This document shows positions 43,844 to 56,100 of a DNA stretch of 64,000 bases, in pieces. The DNA is from Nemertoderma westbladi (taxonomy: Eukaryota; Xenacoelomorpha; Nemertodermatida; Nemertodermatidae). The stretch covers positions 1 through 64,000 of the forward strand of contig JAUCBJ010008735.1 in the NCBI GenBank assembly GCA_032718475.1. The letters are read 5' to 3'. Each line of letters starts with the position of its first letter. The first letter of the stretch is position 1. The notes under the pieces were generated by a model. That model worked only from the letters and a program-made list of their open reading frames with translations. It ran no database searches and was not told the DNA's origin. The translations under genes and the position numbers were made by a program.

Positions 43844-44329
43844 TGTGGTGATCATCAGCAAGGACATACAAAATATTAAACACAAAAATATCAAATTACA
43901 AAAAACGTTATAAATAATATAACGCCATCTAGGGAAGTTTACAGGAAACAACAAAATTGCGCTTGAATAATCATGACCACTGATTGGAGGATAACAAAGA
44001 GGGATAGATAGGTAGGATAATACCGGTTAGTAAGTTATATATCAAGATATGGTCAGTACAATACAGTACCTACAGTAGTAGTTTAGATTCGTGTTTCTTT
44101 TTGGATGTCTGACATCTGACTGTCTGATGTATGTACAGATGTATTTTGATTTATCTGTTTTGATTAGATTTATCTGCATTATTATGTTCTGATGTTATGA
44201 ACTATCAAACTAATCGTTTTAGGCAGCCTGCCAGTTAACGGCAGATTTTCTTCAGGGAAACCAGAAAAACTAAGTGGTAGATTGCCACGGAACCCGGGTT
44301 TGACCTTATCCTGTTATCCAGCTTTCACA
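43844..44329 (+). repeat. 5' LTR of element 1
   Basis: The LTR is 486 bp, starting TGTGGTGATCATCAGC and ending CCAGCTTTCACA. It contains 12 bp (near 44270-44281) absent from the 3' LTR. Promoter and polyadenylation signals are expected here but none is distinctive. Confidence 0.92.
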
Positions 44330-44331
44330 TT

Positions 44332-44348
44332 TGGGGGCTTGTCCGGGA
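44332..44348 (+). promoter_or_regulatory. Primer-binding site, tRNA-Pro type
   Basis: TGGGGGCTTGTCCGGGA begins two bases after the LTR. It equals the familiar retroviral proline-tRNA primer site except for one base in this stretch, so first-strand synthesis probably starts from tRNA-Pro. Confidence 0.85.
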
Positions 44349-44520
44349 GGATTTTTTTTTTCTTCCTGGTTGCTGCTGCTGGTTATAGACTTGTTACTTG
44401 TACCGTCAGACCGTTGGGCGTAGATAATCGATTGTTGGTTATCGGTAAACTGGCTGACTTTGGACTTGTACCGGTAGGTACCAGTAATATCAAGCATTCA
44501 GACAGTCAGCGAGTCAGGGT

Positions 44521-47205
44521 ATGACAGACGTTTTTGGATTCGAGAACGATAGCGATAGTACCGGTAGTAGATGCGGAGGGTCTGACAAAACGCAAATAGC
44601 CATCGATCCGAGAGAAGAATCAAGTTGGACGGACATAAACTTAAATAGTCCGGCGGTTGTCGTTCCTGGTTCCGGTTGCGACCGTCCTAGATATTCTGAA
44701 ACGCAGTCTCACGGTTGGAATCTGTTTCCTGCAGTACCGGTACCAGGAGAAGGGGACGATTACATACATCCTAATAGAGAGCAGCAAGGTACCGATACCT
44801 GTATACAGCTTGAACGCGACGCACCGTTAATGGCGGATATCAGGAAGGAACCGGAAATATTCGACGGGCGTTGAGATGTTGATTCCTGGGTTAGTGCATT
44901 ACAGCGATTGGGACGTCTTCGAAGGTGGAATTACGTGATGATGGGAAGGGTTGCTTCTGTTTATGTGTCAGGTACCGCGGCTCGCGTAATAGAAGAATTA
45001 CCTACTGAACAACAAGTCGATTTTGATAGCGTAGTAGCCGCTCTGCGAGCTAGATTTAGGCCTTTACCCCCCGAGGTTATATGTAGTAAGCTTTTAGATT
45101 GTAGGCTTGGAATAAATGAAACTATAGAGGAGTATGTAGATAAACTCCAGAAATGGGGACAGCAAGCCTGGGTAGATATGAATGGTGTGCAACGAGATCG
45201 GTTATTACTTACAGTTTTTTACAGAGGCATACACTCTGATTTGGCTTTTAGGATTAGAAACAGCCATCCGCAATCATTTGACAAGGCTGTACGTATGGTG
45301 CGTAATGAAGAAATTTATTTAGCGGAGGCGAACCATTTAAATTACGGGGATCAAGCTGGACGTATTGATCGAAATACCTGTATTGATTCTAATAGGCCAA
45401 AGCATACGTTTTTGCAGGAAAGTGGTGTACATGGATATGTAAACAATACGGCGAGTTTTAATAGAAATTATACTGTACCGAGTAGACCGGTTATCGTTGA
45501 TCCAAAAATAAATAAATTAGAAAGTGAGATACAAGAATTACGGAAACAAATTTCCGGTATGCAGTGCCAGCCAGCTCCTGTACGTCCGTTTACTGCATGG
45601 AATAAGAGTAGAACAGATTCTGGTCCAAACCATTCTGAAAGGAGTAGTGATACATTAGCCTACAGTCGTGGTAGACCTGTAGATAGCCCTTATTTGACAG
45701 AGCCAAGTAGGTCAATTATTCAAAGTGAAAATTTTCAGGGAAGTAATAATATGACACCCCGTAGGAATGTAACATGTTTTAACTGCAATGAATTTGGCCA
45801 TTACAGTACCCAATGTCCCCAGCCGTTTGCTTCCCGTAATGTTCAGCCACGGAGAGATATTGTTTGTTTTAATTGTAACGAGTCTGGACATTACAGTACC
45901 CATTGCCCAAGATCTCAAACATCCCGATTTAATAGATCGAGTGACGATGTGAGACGTACTTATTCATACAGACCGAGACCTTCCCCACTTAGTACTACTA
46001 ACAATATGTGTCAGCCATCCCAATATGTGCCACACCCTACTCCACCACCCAGTAGGTTTAGTACGGATGCTGGTACACTGGCTTCGAGTTTTGAAAATAA
46101 TCACATACGGTATACAACGCATACGAATCGCGATTGGTACATACCTATACATATAGGACGTACAAAGATGGTTGGTTTGGTAGATAGCGGTTCAGATTTT
46201 ACTATAATGGATATACGTAAATTACCAAAGGATTGTGAACTGGGAGCCAGTAGTATACCATCTATTAAGGGTGTAGGAGGGTTAATGCCAGTATTAGGTG
46301 AAGTGCATCTACCGATTGTTATTACGTCAGACTTTAAAGTAGACATATTAGTGTATATTGGCGACTTACAGAAAATTGGTGGTTCTGAAATTATTTTTGG
46401 TAAAGATTTTATCTACCAAGCCTGTACCTCGTTTGATTTAGTAAAACAATGTATGATTTTACGGAATAACGAGTGTGTTTATTTTTGTAGTCCACCGACT
46501 CAGGTTATATCTAACTCAACTACAGAACACTATACTCGCCGTATAATTATGTCAGAAAAGAGGGTTACTATACCACCAGATTCTCAGGCATATATTACAG
46601 GTTGTTTGAAGGGAAAGGGAAGTAATTGTAGCTTCCCAACAGGACCAGTTTATATTGAACCTCTGTATCAGTCGAATACTCAAACCCTACTAGCACGTTG
46701 TATTATAGATCCAATTGATAGAGAACGTGTTACATTACAAGTTTTAAACCCAAACAATTCACCAGTTACTGTTTTTAAGAACCAGAAGGTAGCATCATAC
46801 TGTGACGTCACTAATTATACCTTGCGTACTTTAGAAAGTAGGGCTATCAGTACAGATAGTGTAGTTAATGATGTCAATGGTAAACAGATATTTTTACGTA
46901 AAGAATTAAAATTAGACCATTTAGACTCTGATAAACAAGCTGATGTATTGGACATTGTTGGACAGAATCCCCATTCATTTTCTTACAATGATTATGACAT
47001 AGGACGGACTACACTGTTACAACATTCTATACCTTTGAAACCTGATGCTAAACCGATACATGTAAAGCCTTATCCAATACCCGTAGCCATACGTCCAGAA
47101 CTGAGAGAACGGTTAAGTAATTTACAACGTGTAGACAGCCGAGTACCAGTGAATGGTCTTCTCCTCTTATTATTGTTAAGGCACCTAATATGCCATGGCG
47201 CTTAG
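44521..47205 (+). pseudogene. gag-protease of element 1, interrupted by a TGA
   Basis: The frame opens at the ATG at 44521, meets an in-frame TGA at 44872-44874, and continues uninterrupted to 47205. After the stop comes a capsid-like helical region. Two CCHC zinc knuckles follow (CFNCNEFGHYSTQC near 45775, CFNCNESGHYSTHC near 45865), with a retropepsin active site VDSGSDF near 46180 and linker sequence leading to the RT. The last 20 or so codons (from about 47135) are in the wrong frame. Gag would form the particle and bind the RNA. The TGA follows CGT and could be a C-to-T change at a CpG. No conserved readthrough context is apparent. Confidence 0.9.
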
Positions 47206-50021
47206 CTATAGACTATAGGGGACTTAATTCAGTAGCAGTTCCTCAATTTTGGCCATTACCTAATATTGATTACATGTTAGCAGAAGTTGGTGCTGCCAGA
47301 CCAGAATATTTCAGTGCATTGGATTTTAAATCCATGTTTTGGCAAGTAGAGATTAATCCGGAGGATTATGCGAAGACCGCCTTTCATACTCAGTGGGGAA
47401 ACTTTGAGTTTCGTAGAATGCCGTTTGGGCTTCAGTCATCACCCAGTACGTGTCAGAGATTAATGCAACTAGGATTAGAAGGGATAGAATGTGCTTTAGT
47501 GTACATGGATGACCTGATATTGTATTCTAGAACGTGGGAACAGCACATAGAACTCATAGATATAGTACTACGGCGTATAAGTGAGTTAGGTCTCAAATTG
47601 AAACCATCTAAATGTTGTTTTGGAGCGAGTTCAATACACTTCCTAGGACACATTATTGATCGGGATGGTATACATACTGACCCTGAGAAAATAAGTACGA
47701 TGGTCGATTTCCCCAGACCTACTTGTGTGAAGGACTTACAGAGTTTTCTGGGCCTGTGTGGATACTACAGGAAGTTTGTGAGAGATTATGGCAAATTAGT
47801 ACAACCATTGTATAGCCTAACTAAAGTAGGAGTGCCGTTTTACTGGAATGCAGATTGTGAACAAGCTTTTCTAGAACTCAAGAATCGACTCGTTTCATCG
47901 CCAATTTTATCCCACCCTGACTTTGAACGAGAGTTTACCTTAGAAACTGATGCCAGTGGATCTGGACTTGGGGCGATACTTTGCCAAGACGATAAGGTTA
48001 TAGCTTATGCTTCGCGTTCCCTGACTTGTGCTGAAGCTAAGTGGTCGATTACGGAATTAGAGGGATTAGCAGTAGTTTGGGCCGTAGCTAAGTTTCGTTT
48101 TTATTTATTGGGTCGACATTTTAAAGTGATTTCAGATCATAACCCCCTGCGATGCTTGTCTTGGGTTGGTGTCAATCGCCATATTACGGGTCGTCTCCAA
48201 AGGTGGGCACTGAAACTGTCAGAATACGATTATACTTTTATTTATAAGCCCGGAAAGTTTAACAGGGCTGATTGCTTATCCCGGATAAAAGTAGAACATC
48301 CTCTAGATACGACTAACACTGTAAACAATCACAGTAACGAACTCGATGTTGAACCATTTTGTTTAATTAATGTTCCTGTAATAAACCCTGTAGACTCTAC
48401 AGACTTGACTGGAGAGACAGACAATTTGATGAATAACCAATCTAATGTAGTGAATGTAGATACCGATGAACTACAAGGTCTTGTAGACTTATTTAGTTGC
48501 AATGGAACGGATTCGAAGGTTTGTAACCATGACTACCAGGATAAACAGAGTTCAGTAGCAAATGACGATGATGGATGTTCATCTTACCGTGCTCCAGACA
48601 CCTCAATACATGTAGATAGTTTCGCAGACGTTCAGTCTTCCTTACCTGTGTTACCTAGCAATGTGGAGTTTTGTAGTTTGTCCAGACTACGTAAACTGCA
48701 GTTGGAAGATTCAAATATTAAGGTGATGGTAGAATATTTACAAACGGGAAATAAACCAGAATTTAATCGTAAGCTCTCTGAGTGTAAGAATATGGTAAAG
48801 TTACATACACAATATGTATTAGTAGATGGTATTCTATGTCACGTCTCGGATTGTAAGACAAGTAAGACAATACAAGTAGTAGTACCTAAGTTACTACGTA
48901 GACAGGTACTACTTCAGTTCCATGACCTCAGGTCACACTTAGGAATTAATAAAACGTTGAATGACATTAAAGTAAAATTTTATTGGGTAAATCTCCGGGA
49001 TGATGTAGCGCGGTACATACATAGTTGTGATCCTTGTCAACGACGTAAAGGATCTACTAATATTCAACCATTAACTAGTTTACCAGCCCCCACCCGAGTT
49101 ATGGAAAGATTATCTATTGATATCGTGAAAGGGTTTCCCACTAGTCCAACTGGTAATAAACTTGTTTTCACTATTACAGAACATTTAACCCGATATGTTG
49201 AACTATTACCTGTCCCTGACGAACAGGCTGAAACTTTAGCCCGGGAATTGGTAAATAAAATATTTTGTGTATACGGTGCAGCTGAGATTATTTTATCGGA
49301 TAGAGGTCCAAGTTTTACTTCGTCACTTTTCTCGGAACTGGAAAAAATATTTGGCATTGTTCGTGTGTTAACTTCAGCGTACCACCCACAATGCAATGGT
49401 CTTACTGAAAGGGTCAACCAATCCATGTGTAATATGTTAGCACTGACAGTTCGTAACCATGACAACTGGGAAGAAATGCTTCCCCTAGTACAATTTAATT
49501 ATAACACTAGCGTACATTCTAGTATAGGGATAGCACCATTTACGTTGATGTTTGGTAGAGAGGCTCGTCTACCAATAGATACTCGTATTGAGCGGCCTTA
49601 TAGTTTGTTGGCTGACACAGCGACATACCCTGACGAATTACGTAAGAACTTACAAAATGCCCACAAGTTAGTTAGAGAACAACTAAGTAAAGCACAGAAT
49701 AAACAAAAACGCCTCCACGATCGTAAAGTGAAACAAAATTTGCAATCATTTGTGACAGGCGATAAAGTATTGTATTTTGATCGACGCGTTAAGCGCAAGA
49801 ATAATAAGTTGCGGTTCCGTTTTACCGGACCCTATGTAGTGCTCCGTAAGCGTTCGCAGTTTTCATATGAATTACGTCCTGTACGGAAACGAGTTACACC
49901 ACGAACTCCAGTGTTGGTAGTGAACGCGAAAGATTTAAAGTTATATCAAGTGCGTTCATCCGCTTGTGAAAGTAATAACCCTTCTATGTCCAATGGACAA
50001 AGTGATGTCGACACACCTTAG
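47120..50021 (+). pseudogene. pol of element 1: RT, RNase H, integrase
   Basis: The frame is open from about 47122. The RT N-terminal motif (EWSSPLIIVKAP) lies before the first methionine at 47190, so that ATG is not a real start. RT shows DYRGLN, FGLQSSPSTCQ and the catalytic YMDD (47502-47513). RNase H has TDASGSGLG near 47950. Integrase has an HHCC zinc domain near 48915-49045, the acidic triad (IDIVKGFP, LSDRGPSF, LTERVNQS) and a GPY/F-type end (RFTGPYVVL). The relation to the gag-protease frame is a one-base offset at about 47120-47145. That is inside the RT N-terminus rather than at a gag/pol boundary, so it looks like damage rather than programmed frameshifting. Confidence 0.93.
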
Positions 50022-50905
50022 TGTACAGTAGTACATACAGTAAGGTATAAGTATATACAGTAGAACAGTGACTGATGATATTTACATAAACCAACAAACT
50101 ATATGCAATATGCACTACCGTATGCAGTTTAGATCCTACTAAACATTTTGTAGGTTATTATTGCACGGTCAGTATATTATTGGTATGTATACTTGTTACT
50201 ATTTAGATTAGACATATTTAGTGTTTTGTTTTATGAATGTAAATTAAACTATAAATTTTTGCTGTTCCCATTTCACCCTCTTTGTTGTCGCAGAAAAATA
50301 ATTATTTAGCGGAACCGAAACCTTTAATCTCATTTGGTAGTAAATGTGGTGTTGTTTTACATTTGAATAAATGTACAGTATGTATTTTATTTTTGGATAC
50401 CATAAGTTTATTGATATGTTTATTCATTCTGTAGAGACTTATTTTGTTTCTGTTTATTTCATAGAAAACTCGCCAATTGGCTATTTTGCTTGCATTGGGC
50501 GCCAAGGGAGGTCTTGAAGGTCTGTTGTATATTATTAGCCTATTGGTTATTAACTTTTTTATTAAATAATATTTGCCTATTGGCTATCATTTTGCATTGC
50601 ATGTATTAATTGTTGTCTAATGACTGCCATATTCAGTAAAATAAATTGCCTATTGGCTAAGCTACTGTAGCTGAAATTAATAACTACTTAGTACATATCG
50701 CAGTTGGTATTGGCAACTGGTAGTTGGAATGGGAATTTACATTTCCTGTACATAAATGAATAAAGTGTACCAAGTGCGTTGGATTTTAACTAATTCTATA
50801 TTCATATATTTTGTAGATATTTTTACATTATTATTGTGCTTGTTTTTATTTAGATTCGGTTCTGCAAAATATTTTGATCAAACCACTCGGGACGAGTGGT
50901 TTCCT
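50022..50905 (+). other. Non-coding interval between pol and the 3' LTR
   Basis: About 0.9 kb of AT-rich sequence lacks a convincing ORF. There is no signal-peptide or membrane ORF that could be an envelope gene. It contains several near-repeats of the word TTGCCTATTGGCTA (for example near 50470, 50570 and 50645). Confidence 0.6.
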
Positions 50906-50907
50906 TT

Positions 50908-50920
50908 CGTGGGGGGGATT
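50908..50920 (+). promoter_or_regulatory. Polypurine tract of element 1
   Basis: The G-rich run GTGGGGGGGAT ends directly before the 3' LTR start TGTGGTG, the position expected for the plus-strand primer. Confidence 0.7.
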
Positions 50921-51394
50921 TGTGGTGATCAGCAGCAAGGACATACAAAATATGAAACACAAAAATATCAAATTACAAAAAACGTTATAAATAATATAAC
51001 GCCATCTAGGGAAGTTTACAGGAAACAACAAAATTGCGCTAGAATAATCCTGACCACTGATTGGAGGATAACAAAGAGGGATAGATAGGTAGGATAATAC
51101 CGGTTAGTAAGTGATATATCAAGATATGGTCAGTACAATACAGTACCTACAGTAGTAGTTTAGATTCGTGTTTCTTTTTGGATGTCTGACATCTGACTGT
51201 CTGATGTATGTACAGATGTATTTTGATTTATCTGTTTTGATTAGATTTATCTGCATTATTATGTTCTGATGTTATGAACTATCAAACTAATCGTTTTAGG
51301 CAGCCTGCCAGTTAACGGCAGATTTTATTCAGGGAAACCAGAAAAATTGCCACGGAACCCGGGTTCGACCTTATCCTGTTATCCAGCTTTCACA
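50921..51394 (+). repeat. 3' LTR of element 1
   Basis: The LTR is 474 bp and matches 43844-44329 except for about seven substitutions and the 12-bp indel. It ends CCAGCTTTCACA and is followed by CTAT. Confidence 0.92.
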
Positions 51395-51398
51395 CTAT

Positions 51399-52827
51399 TA
51401 AGACCAGTTGCGCTACCTCACAGTTACGTCAGGACATCGCTCAAGCCTCTATCCGCTTGGCAAATGCTGATACAAGCATAAACTAATTTTGAAATTCCCG
51501 CATGCATTACAATTAACAATAATTCTAAGCTAAGCAACATTGTACAGTAGCCTAGAGGTGGGTGAAGTTTTCTTTTTTTATATAACTTTTACGTGTCTTT
51601 TTATATCTTTATATCTAGATGGACATTAAAAAAAAGCACTAGCAGTCTAAAAAAACAGTTATGCTACCAGTATATTTATTTTTCATTTTTACATTTACCA
51701 GTATACCATTTAATACTATTAATATAGTAACAATATGGGGAAACACTGCATTGTTTTCGGTTGCAAGAGCAACTACAAATCTACTTCAGAATCTGTTGGC
51801 GTAATTAAACTTCCATCCGATTTCGCCAAGAGATACCAGTGCTTATGGATTAAGGCGTTACCACATCACTGTGACGAATTCAACCATCCTTATGTTTATA
51901 ACGCAAATAGTTATATAGTTTCGAAAATAGTTTCGAACAATAGCAGCATTGACGACTTCTGGCATTGACAACTTTGATGGTACTATATACATCGCACGTT
52001 TCGGAATTGGTGGAAGGTTGTTAATGTAAAATCAACGATCCTTATATGGAACTGGTCCGAACTGTGATCCATTGACTTGGTTGAATGACTTTGGCGAGTT
52101 ATAATCTATCCTATCTCCCGCAACTGGCCTCATCACATTCGAACCCTAACGCCCGACACTCAGTTGGCCATTGTTAGATCCACCTTCGGGTTTATATATC
52201 TATCCCAATACCTTCTAAAATGAGGGTTCAAATACGTTCAAATACGTTGTTATTCTAGGAACTCTCGAGACAGATTCTCTAGAAGGTGAGTTTGGCATTT
52301 ACCATTGAACCAGCACAGCAACATGTTCCTTTCTCATAAATATGTTTTATCTGGGTTTTATAGCTGCAGTATTAGAACACCGGCTCAGTTCGATGCGCTG
52401 CTCCACATAGAACATCAGCATCAATGCGAGTATTGCACTTCGGAAATCTCTGAGGATGCTCTTCAATCCATAGAATCATTGTAGGAGTTGGCTGAAAAAT
52501 CGACCATTGAATTGCGGCAGAGTCAACAGTTCTGGCCCAGTTGAACTTAACACTGAATTTCTCAACGAATTGTCGGGGGGGGGGGGGGGGGGGGGTGTTT
52601 GGTTGTGGGTGTTTTGCGACATTGTATTCTGGGTTACCGCGTATTCTGTATGACTTGAAAATGCTTCGCCTCGGACAATAATGTGCTACAAGCACTTGTC
52701 AATGGTGACGTCACTAATTTTATCACATGCATAGAAAGCTATATTTAGAGTTGATATAAAACAATTATAAAAATTCATGGTTTATGTTTAGAGAATAGTT
52801 TGCCAATGGTAATGACATGTAATATAT
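51399..52827. other. Intervening region with a THAP-like fragment
   Basis: Apart from the short ORF at 51735-51968 and a run of 21 G (52575-52595), I recognise nothing here. A minus-strand frame at 52372-52695 spans the G run and is not supported. Confidence 0.45.
51735..51968 (+). pseudogene. THAP-type zinc finger fragment
   Basis: A 77-codon frame starts MGKHCIVFGCKSNYK and continues with an IKLPSD segment and a following Trp (LWIKALP). This fits the start of a THAP domain: C-x4-C, then a proline and tryptophan at the expected spacing. The second Cys/His pair is not clearly reached before the frame degenerates. THAP domains bind DNA in P-element-type transposases and host regulators. Here it is probably one exon or a relic. 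Confidence 0.55.
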
Positions 52828-53125
52828 TGGGATTGGAAATAAATGAATACCAGCTGCATCAGTTTATTAATGGTCGACATACAGAACAGCATATCAAACA
52901 ATAATATGAACCAACAGACCAACGAACACACCCACCACCTTACAGCACATCAGTACAGCAGTACAGTAGGTACCGGTAACGGTTACAGTACCTACAGACC
53001 TAGAAGATAGGAAAGACTGAATACCGGAATACCAGAAGAGGACCGGTAGGTAAAAGACCAGTAGGTTGGATCTAACCACCACCAAGCCAGGGTCTACTAG
53101 AACCCTAACAATACATAATCTAACA
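52828..53125 (-). repeat. 3' LTR of element 2
   Basis: This 298-bp LTR is the more complete copy. It shares its first about 95 and last about 70 bases (plus-strand order) with 57182-57344 and carries in between about 135 bp missing from the other. Confidence 0.85.
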
Positions 53126-53194
53126 TCTCCCCCAAGAACAATGTAGGAGACATTTGTACTGAAAACAAAATCCAACCACCACCAATAGGTCAGT

Positions 53195-56100
53195 TCATTG
53201 AACTCCGAATCTTGCTGGTTGCTTGTGAGTTCTCGAACTGCGCCTGGGAAGATCATCAGCGAACTGTACCTGTTTTTGAGGCGTTATGTCACGAAGAGAA
53301 GAGTCCTCTGGGATGGAACGCAGATAACGACGATTTCTCCAATACACCCGACCATTGTCTAGTTCTATCCGGTAATCTCGCCTAGTACCACGGGAAAGGA
53401 CGATACCAGATTTGTTCCATAGTTTGGAATGTGCACTCTGGATGCAAACTCGGGAACCAATAGGAATCGGGGTTAAGTCGTGAGCATGATCATTATAATA
53501 TGATTCAGTTGCTGAAGACGTTGAAGGACCAGGGATAGGGAATGAATCACCTGCCAGTGTGGACGAATGAGCTGGTATAGTGGAGCGGAGGGATCTACCG
53601 AACAACAGTTGAGCTGGAGACATACCATGTTCTTTAGGAGTATTTCTCCATTCCAGCAAACCACGAACAAAGCAAGTAGAGTTTAGATCTCCTTTGACAT
53701 CTAACTTTTTTATCAATGATTTCATGGCCTTTACAGCCCCCTCTGCATGGCCATTAGACTGAGGATACTCAGGAGTAGAATACTCAGGGATGATATTCCA
53801 TTCGGATAAGAAATCATGATAACGTGCTGAATTAAATTGTGTACCACCATCAGAACGAAGGCGTTTTGGAATACCGAAATCTTTGAACCATCCTCGAAGA
53901 GCTGAAATAACTTGAGAGCTGGAAGGATCGGCACGCCAAGAATGAACGCATGGCCACCCAGAATATCTATCGACATAAACCAGGTATGACCAGGTGCTGA
54001 AGTAGAAAAGATCAGCAGAGCAATCCTCCATTGGAAGACATGGATGAGGGTCGCTTTGGAGAGACTCTTTAGGTAAACTTGGTTGATAAAGTTGACACTG
54101 GGGACAAGAATTGACTATGTTTGTAATATCGCTATTGATACCAGGCCAGAATACAGTTTGCCTAGCTCTCCTCTTAGAACGTTCAATGCCCTGATGAGCA
54201 TCATGAAGGTGCTTCAGGACATTCTTGCGGAGGGAAGATGGAATTACAATCCGGGAACCTAATAAAAGAAGATTATCTTCACAAGATAACTGATGTCGCA
54301 CATTCCAGAATGGGCGTATGTGCACAGAACATTGTGTGGATGTTGAGGGAAATCCAGAAATAACAGCATCCACCAAAGCCATGTAAGAAATATCATCCTT
54401 TGCAGATGATCGGATAGACTCAATATATGAATCCTTGAGATGACTTGGAGCATCAGAAACAACAATTGAGGTAGACACGTGACGAATGACTGCGGAAACA
54501 TGGTCATTGACATCTGTATCACAAAGAATATCCTCTGGAGTAGGATCCGAAACAGGGGCACGGGAAAGTGCGTCTGGAATCGAATCGATATCGGAAGTGA
54601 TATCGGAAGTGATATCGGAAGTGATATCGGAAATGATATCGGAAGTGATATCAGAAGTGATATCAGAAGTGATATCGGAAGTGATATCAGAAGTGATATC
54701 GGAAGTGATATCAGAAGTGATATCGGAAGTGATATCGGAAGTGATATCGGAAGTGATATCGGAAATGATATCGGAAGTGATATCGGAAGTGATATCGGAA
54801 GTGATATCAGAAGTGATATCGGAAGGATGGACCCAATCAGTTGGTTCGTTATCCAGAACTGGACAAATAATACCTTGTTCAACCATTTTCTCTAAGCGAG
54901 CTTTAGCCCAGTCTCTAATGGCTAAAGGAAGTTGCCTGGCTGTATGAATAGCATATGGTTGGGCATCATCTTTTAATGAAATGGTCATGGGTGGGCCATT
55001 CATTGGACAAAGTTTGTCATCTTGGTCAAAAACATCAGAATAAGCTTTTATGAGTTTCTGCTTAACAGTATCCCATTCTGAAGGCGAAGGTTCATCAGAA
55101 AGATGGAAGTCAACCTTGAATGATGTTGTTGGAATTGAGTTTTTAATACCAATTGGTGACATATTAGAAGAATTAGAAGAAGCAACAGACTGAATTTCTG
55201 CCGCTAGTTCTGGATATGAACTTGAAATAATTCCTAGGTTTTGACAAGTATACCCTGCCAAAAGAATTCCATTGACTTCTTCACAAATGCAGATAAGCTC
55301 ATCAGTTGAATATTCACCATAGGAAATTGTGGTGTGGAGGAGACCAATGCATGAAAGAAGACTACCATTAGCAGCAGAAAGATCATCATGGTCTGGAGGA
55401 AGTAAATTTTCTTTGTCAATAGAAAGGGCCTGAAGAAAATCTAAGCCGGCAACAGTGGCCTCAGCACCAGTATCTGGAGTTGCTTTGAGAGAACCGAATA
55501 AATGTCCTGTTGCGATATGACAGAAGTTCAGAAATACTTTTGGAGCTTGTCGATTATGGCTTCCAACCAAATTGAGGGTGATGCGGCTAATGGGTTTTGT
55601 CTTAGGTTTTGAAGATGAATTCGAATTATTTTGTTTAGACCGACAAACATTGGCAAAGTGGCCTTCCTTGCCACAATAAGAACAATCTTTGTTCCTTGCT
55701 GGACAGTCAGCGCGTTTATGGTCTGTTTTACCACAACCATAACAAACTATAGGGCCAGTAGTTGAAGAATTGTTTCTGGAATTGGATTTAGAAGAATTGT
55801 TGCGCCTGGAATTATAAGGCTTTTTGTTGTGAAAACGGGATTGTCGAGAAGCTTGGTTGATTGAAGGGTTTTTTAAATCCTGAACTCCAGCTTGGGCTGA
55901 TTCCTCAGACCTACAAAGATTTACAGCATCTTCAAGCGATGGAAATGGAGTCAATGCAAGAAGTTTAGATCTGGTGTCCTCGCAAGAAATACCAGACATA
56001 ATTCGAGTAGTCAACCGCCGATCGAAACAATGACGACATAGATCAGCATCTCGAGCAAGATCTTTAATAGCAACCAGGTAGCTATCAAAATTTACACTTT

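Larger units (their letters stand above)
43844..51394 (+). mobile_element. Full-length Ty3-type LTR retrotransposon
   Basis: Two nearly identical LTRs bracket a tRNA-type primer site, gag, protease, RT, RNase H, integrase and a polypurine tract in the standard order. A 4-bp duplication CTAT flanks the unit. The LTRs differ by roughly seven substitutions and one 12-bp indel in about 475 bp, so insertion was recent on the scale of this genome. The RT-RH-IN order and CCHC Gag place it in the Ty3 (Metaviridae-type) group. There is no env-like ORF. Two coding lesions are listed below. Confidence 0.95.

Noticed and set aside
47120-47205. Programmed gag-pol frameshift in LTR element 1
   Set aside because: The offset lies inside conserved RT sequence, downstream of the protease. 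Programmed shifts in this group occur before the protease or RT, so mutation is more likely.
50022-50905. An env-like gene behind pol
   Set aside because: No frame of useful length, signal peptide or membrane anchor is present.
52372-52695. 107-codon minus-strand ORF
   Set aside because: It reads through a 21-base G run as a proline stretch and has no other coding signal.
54479-54947. Plus-strand frames encoding GSDI or SEVI repeats
   Set aside because: These are shadow frames of the 12-bp minisatellite inside the minus-strand polyprotein.
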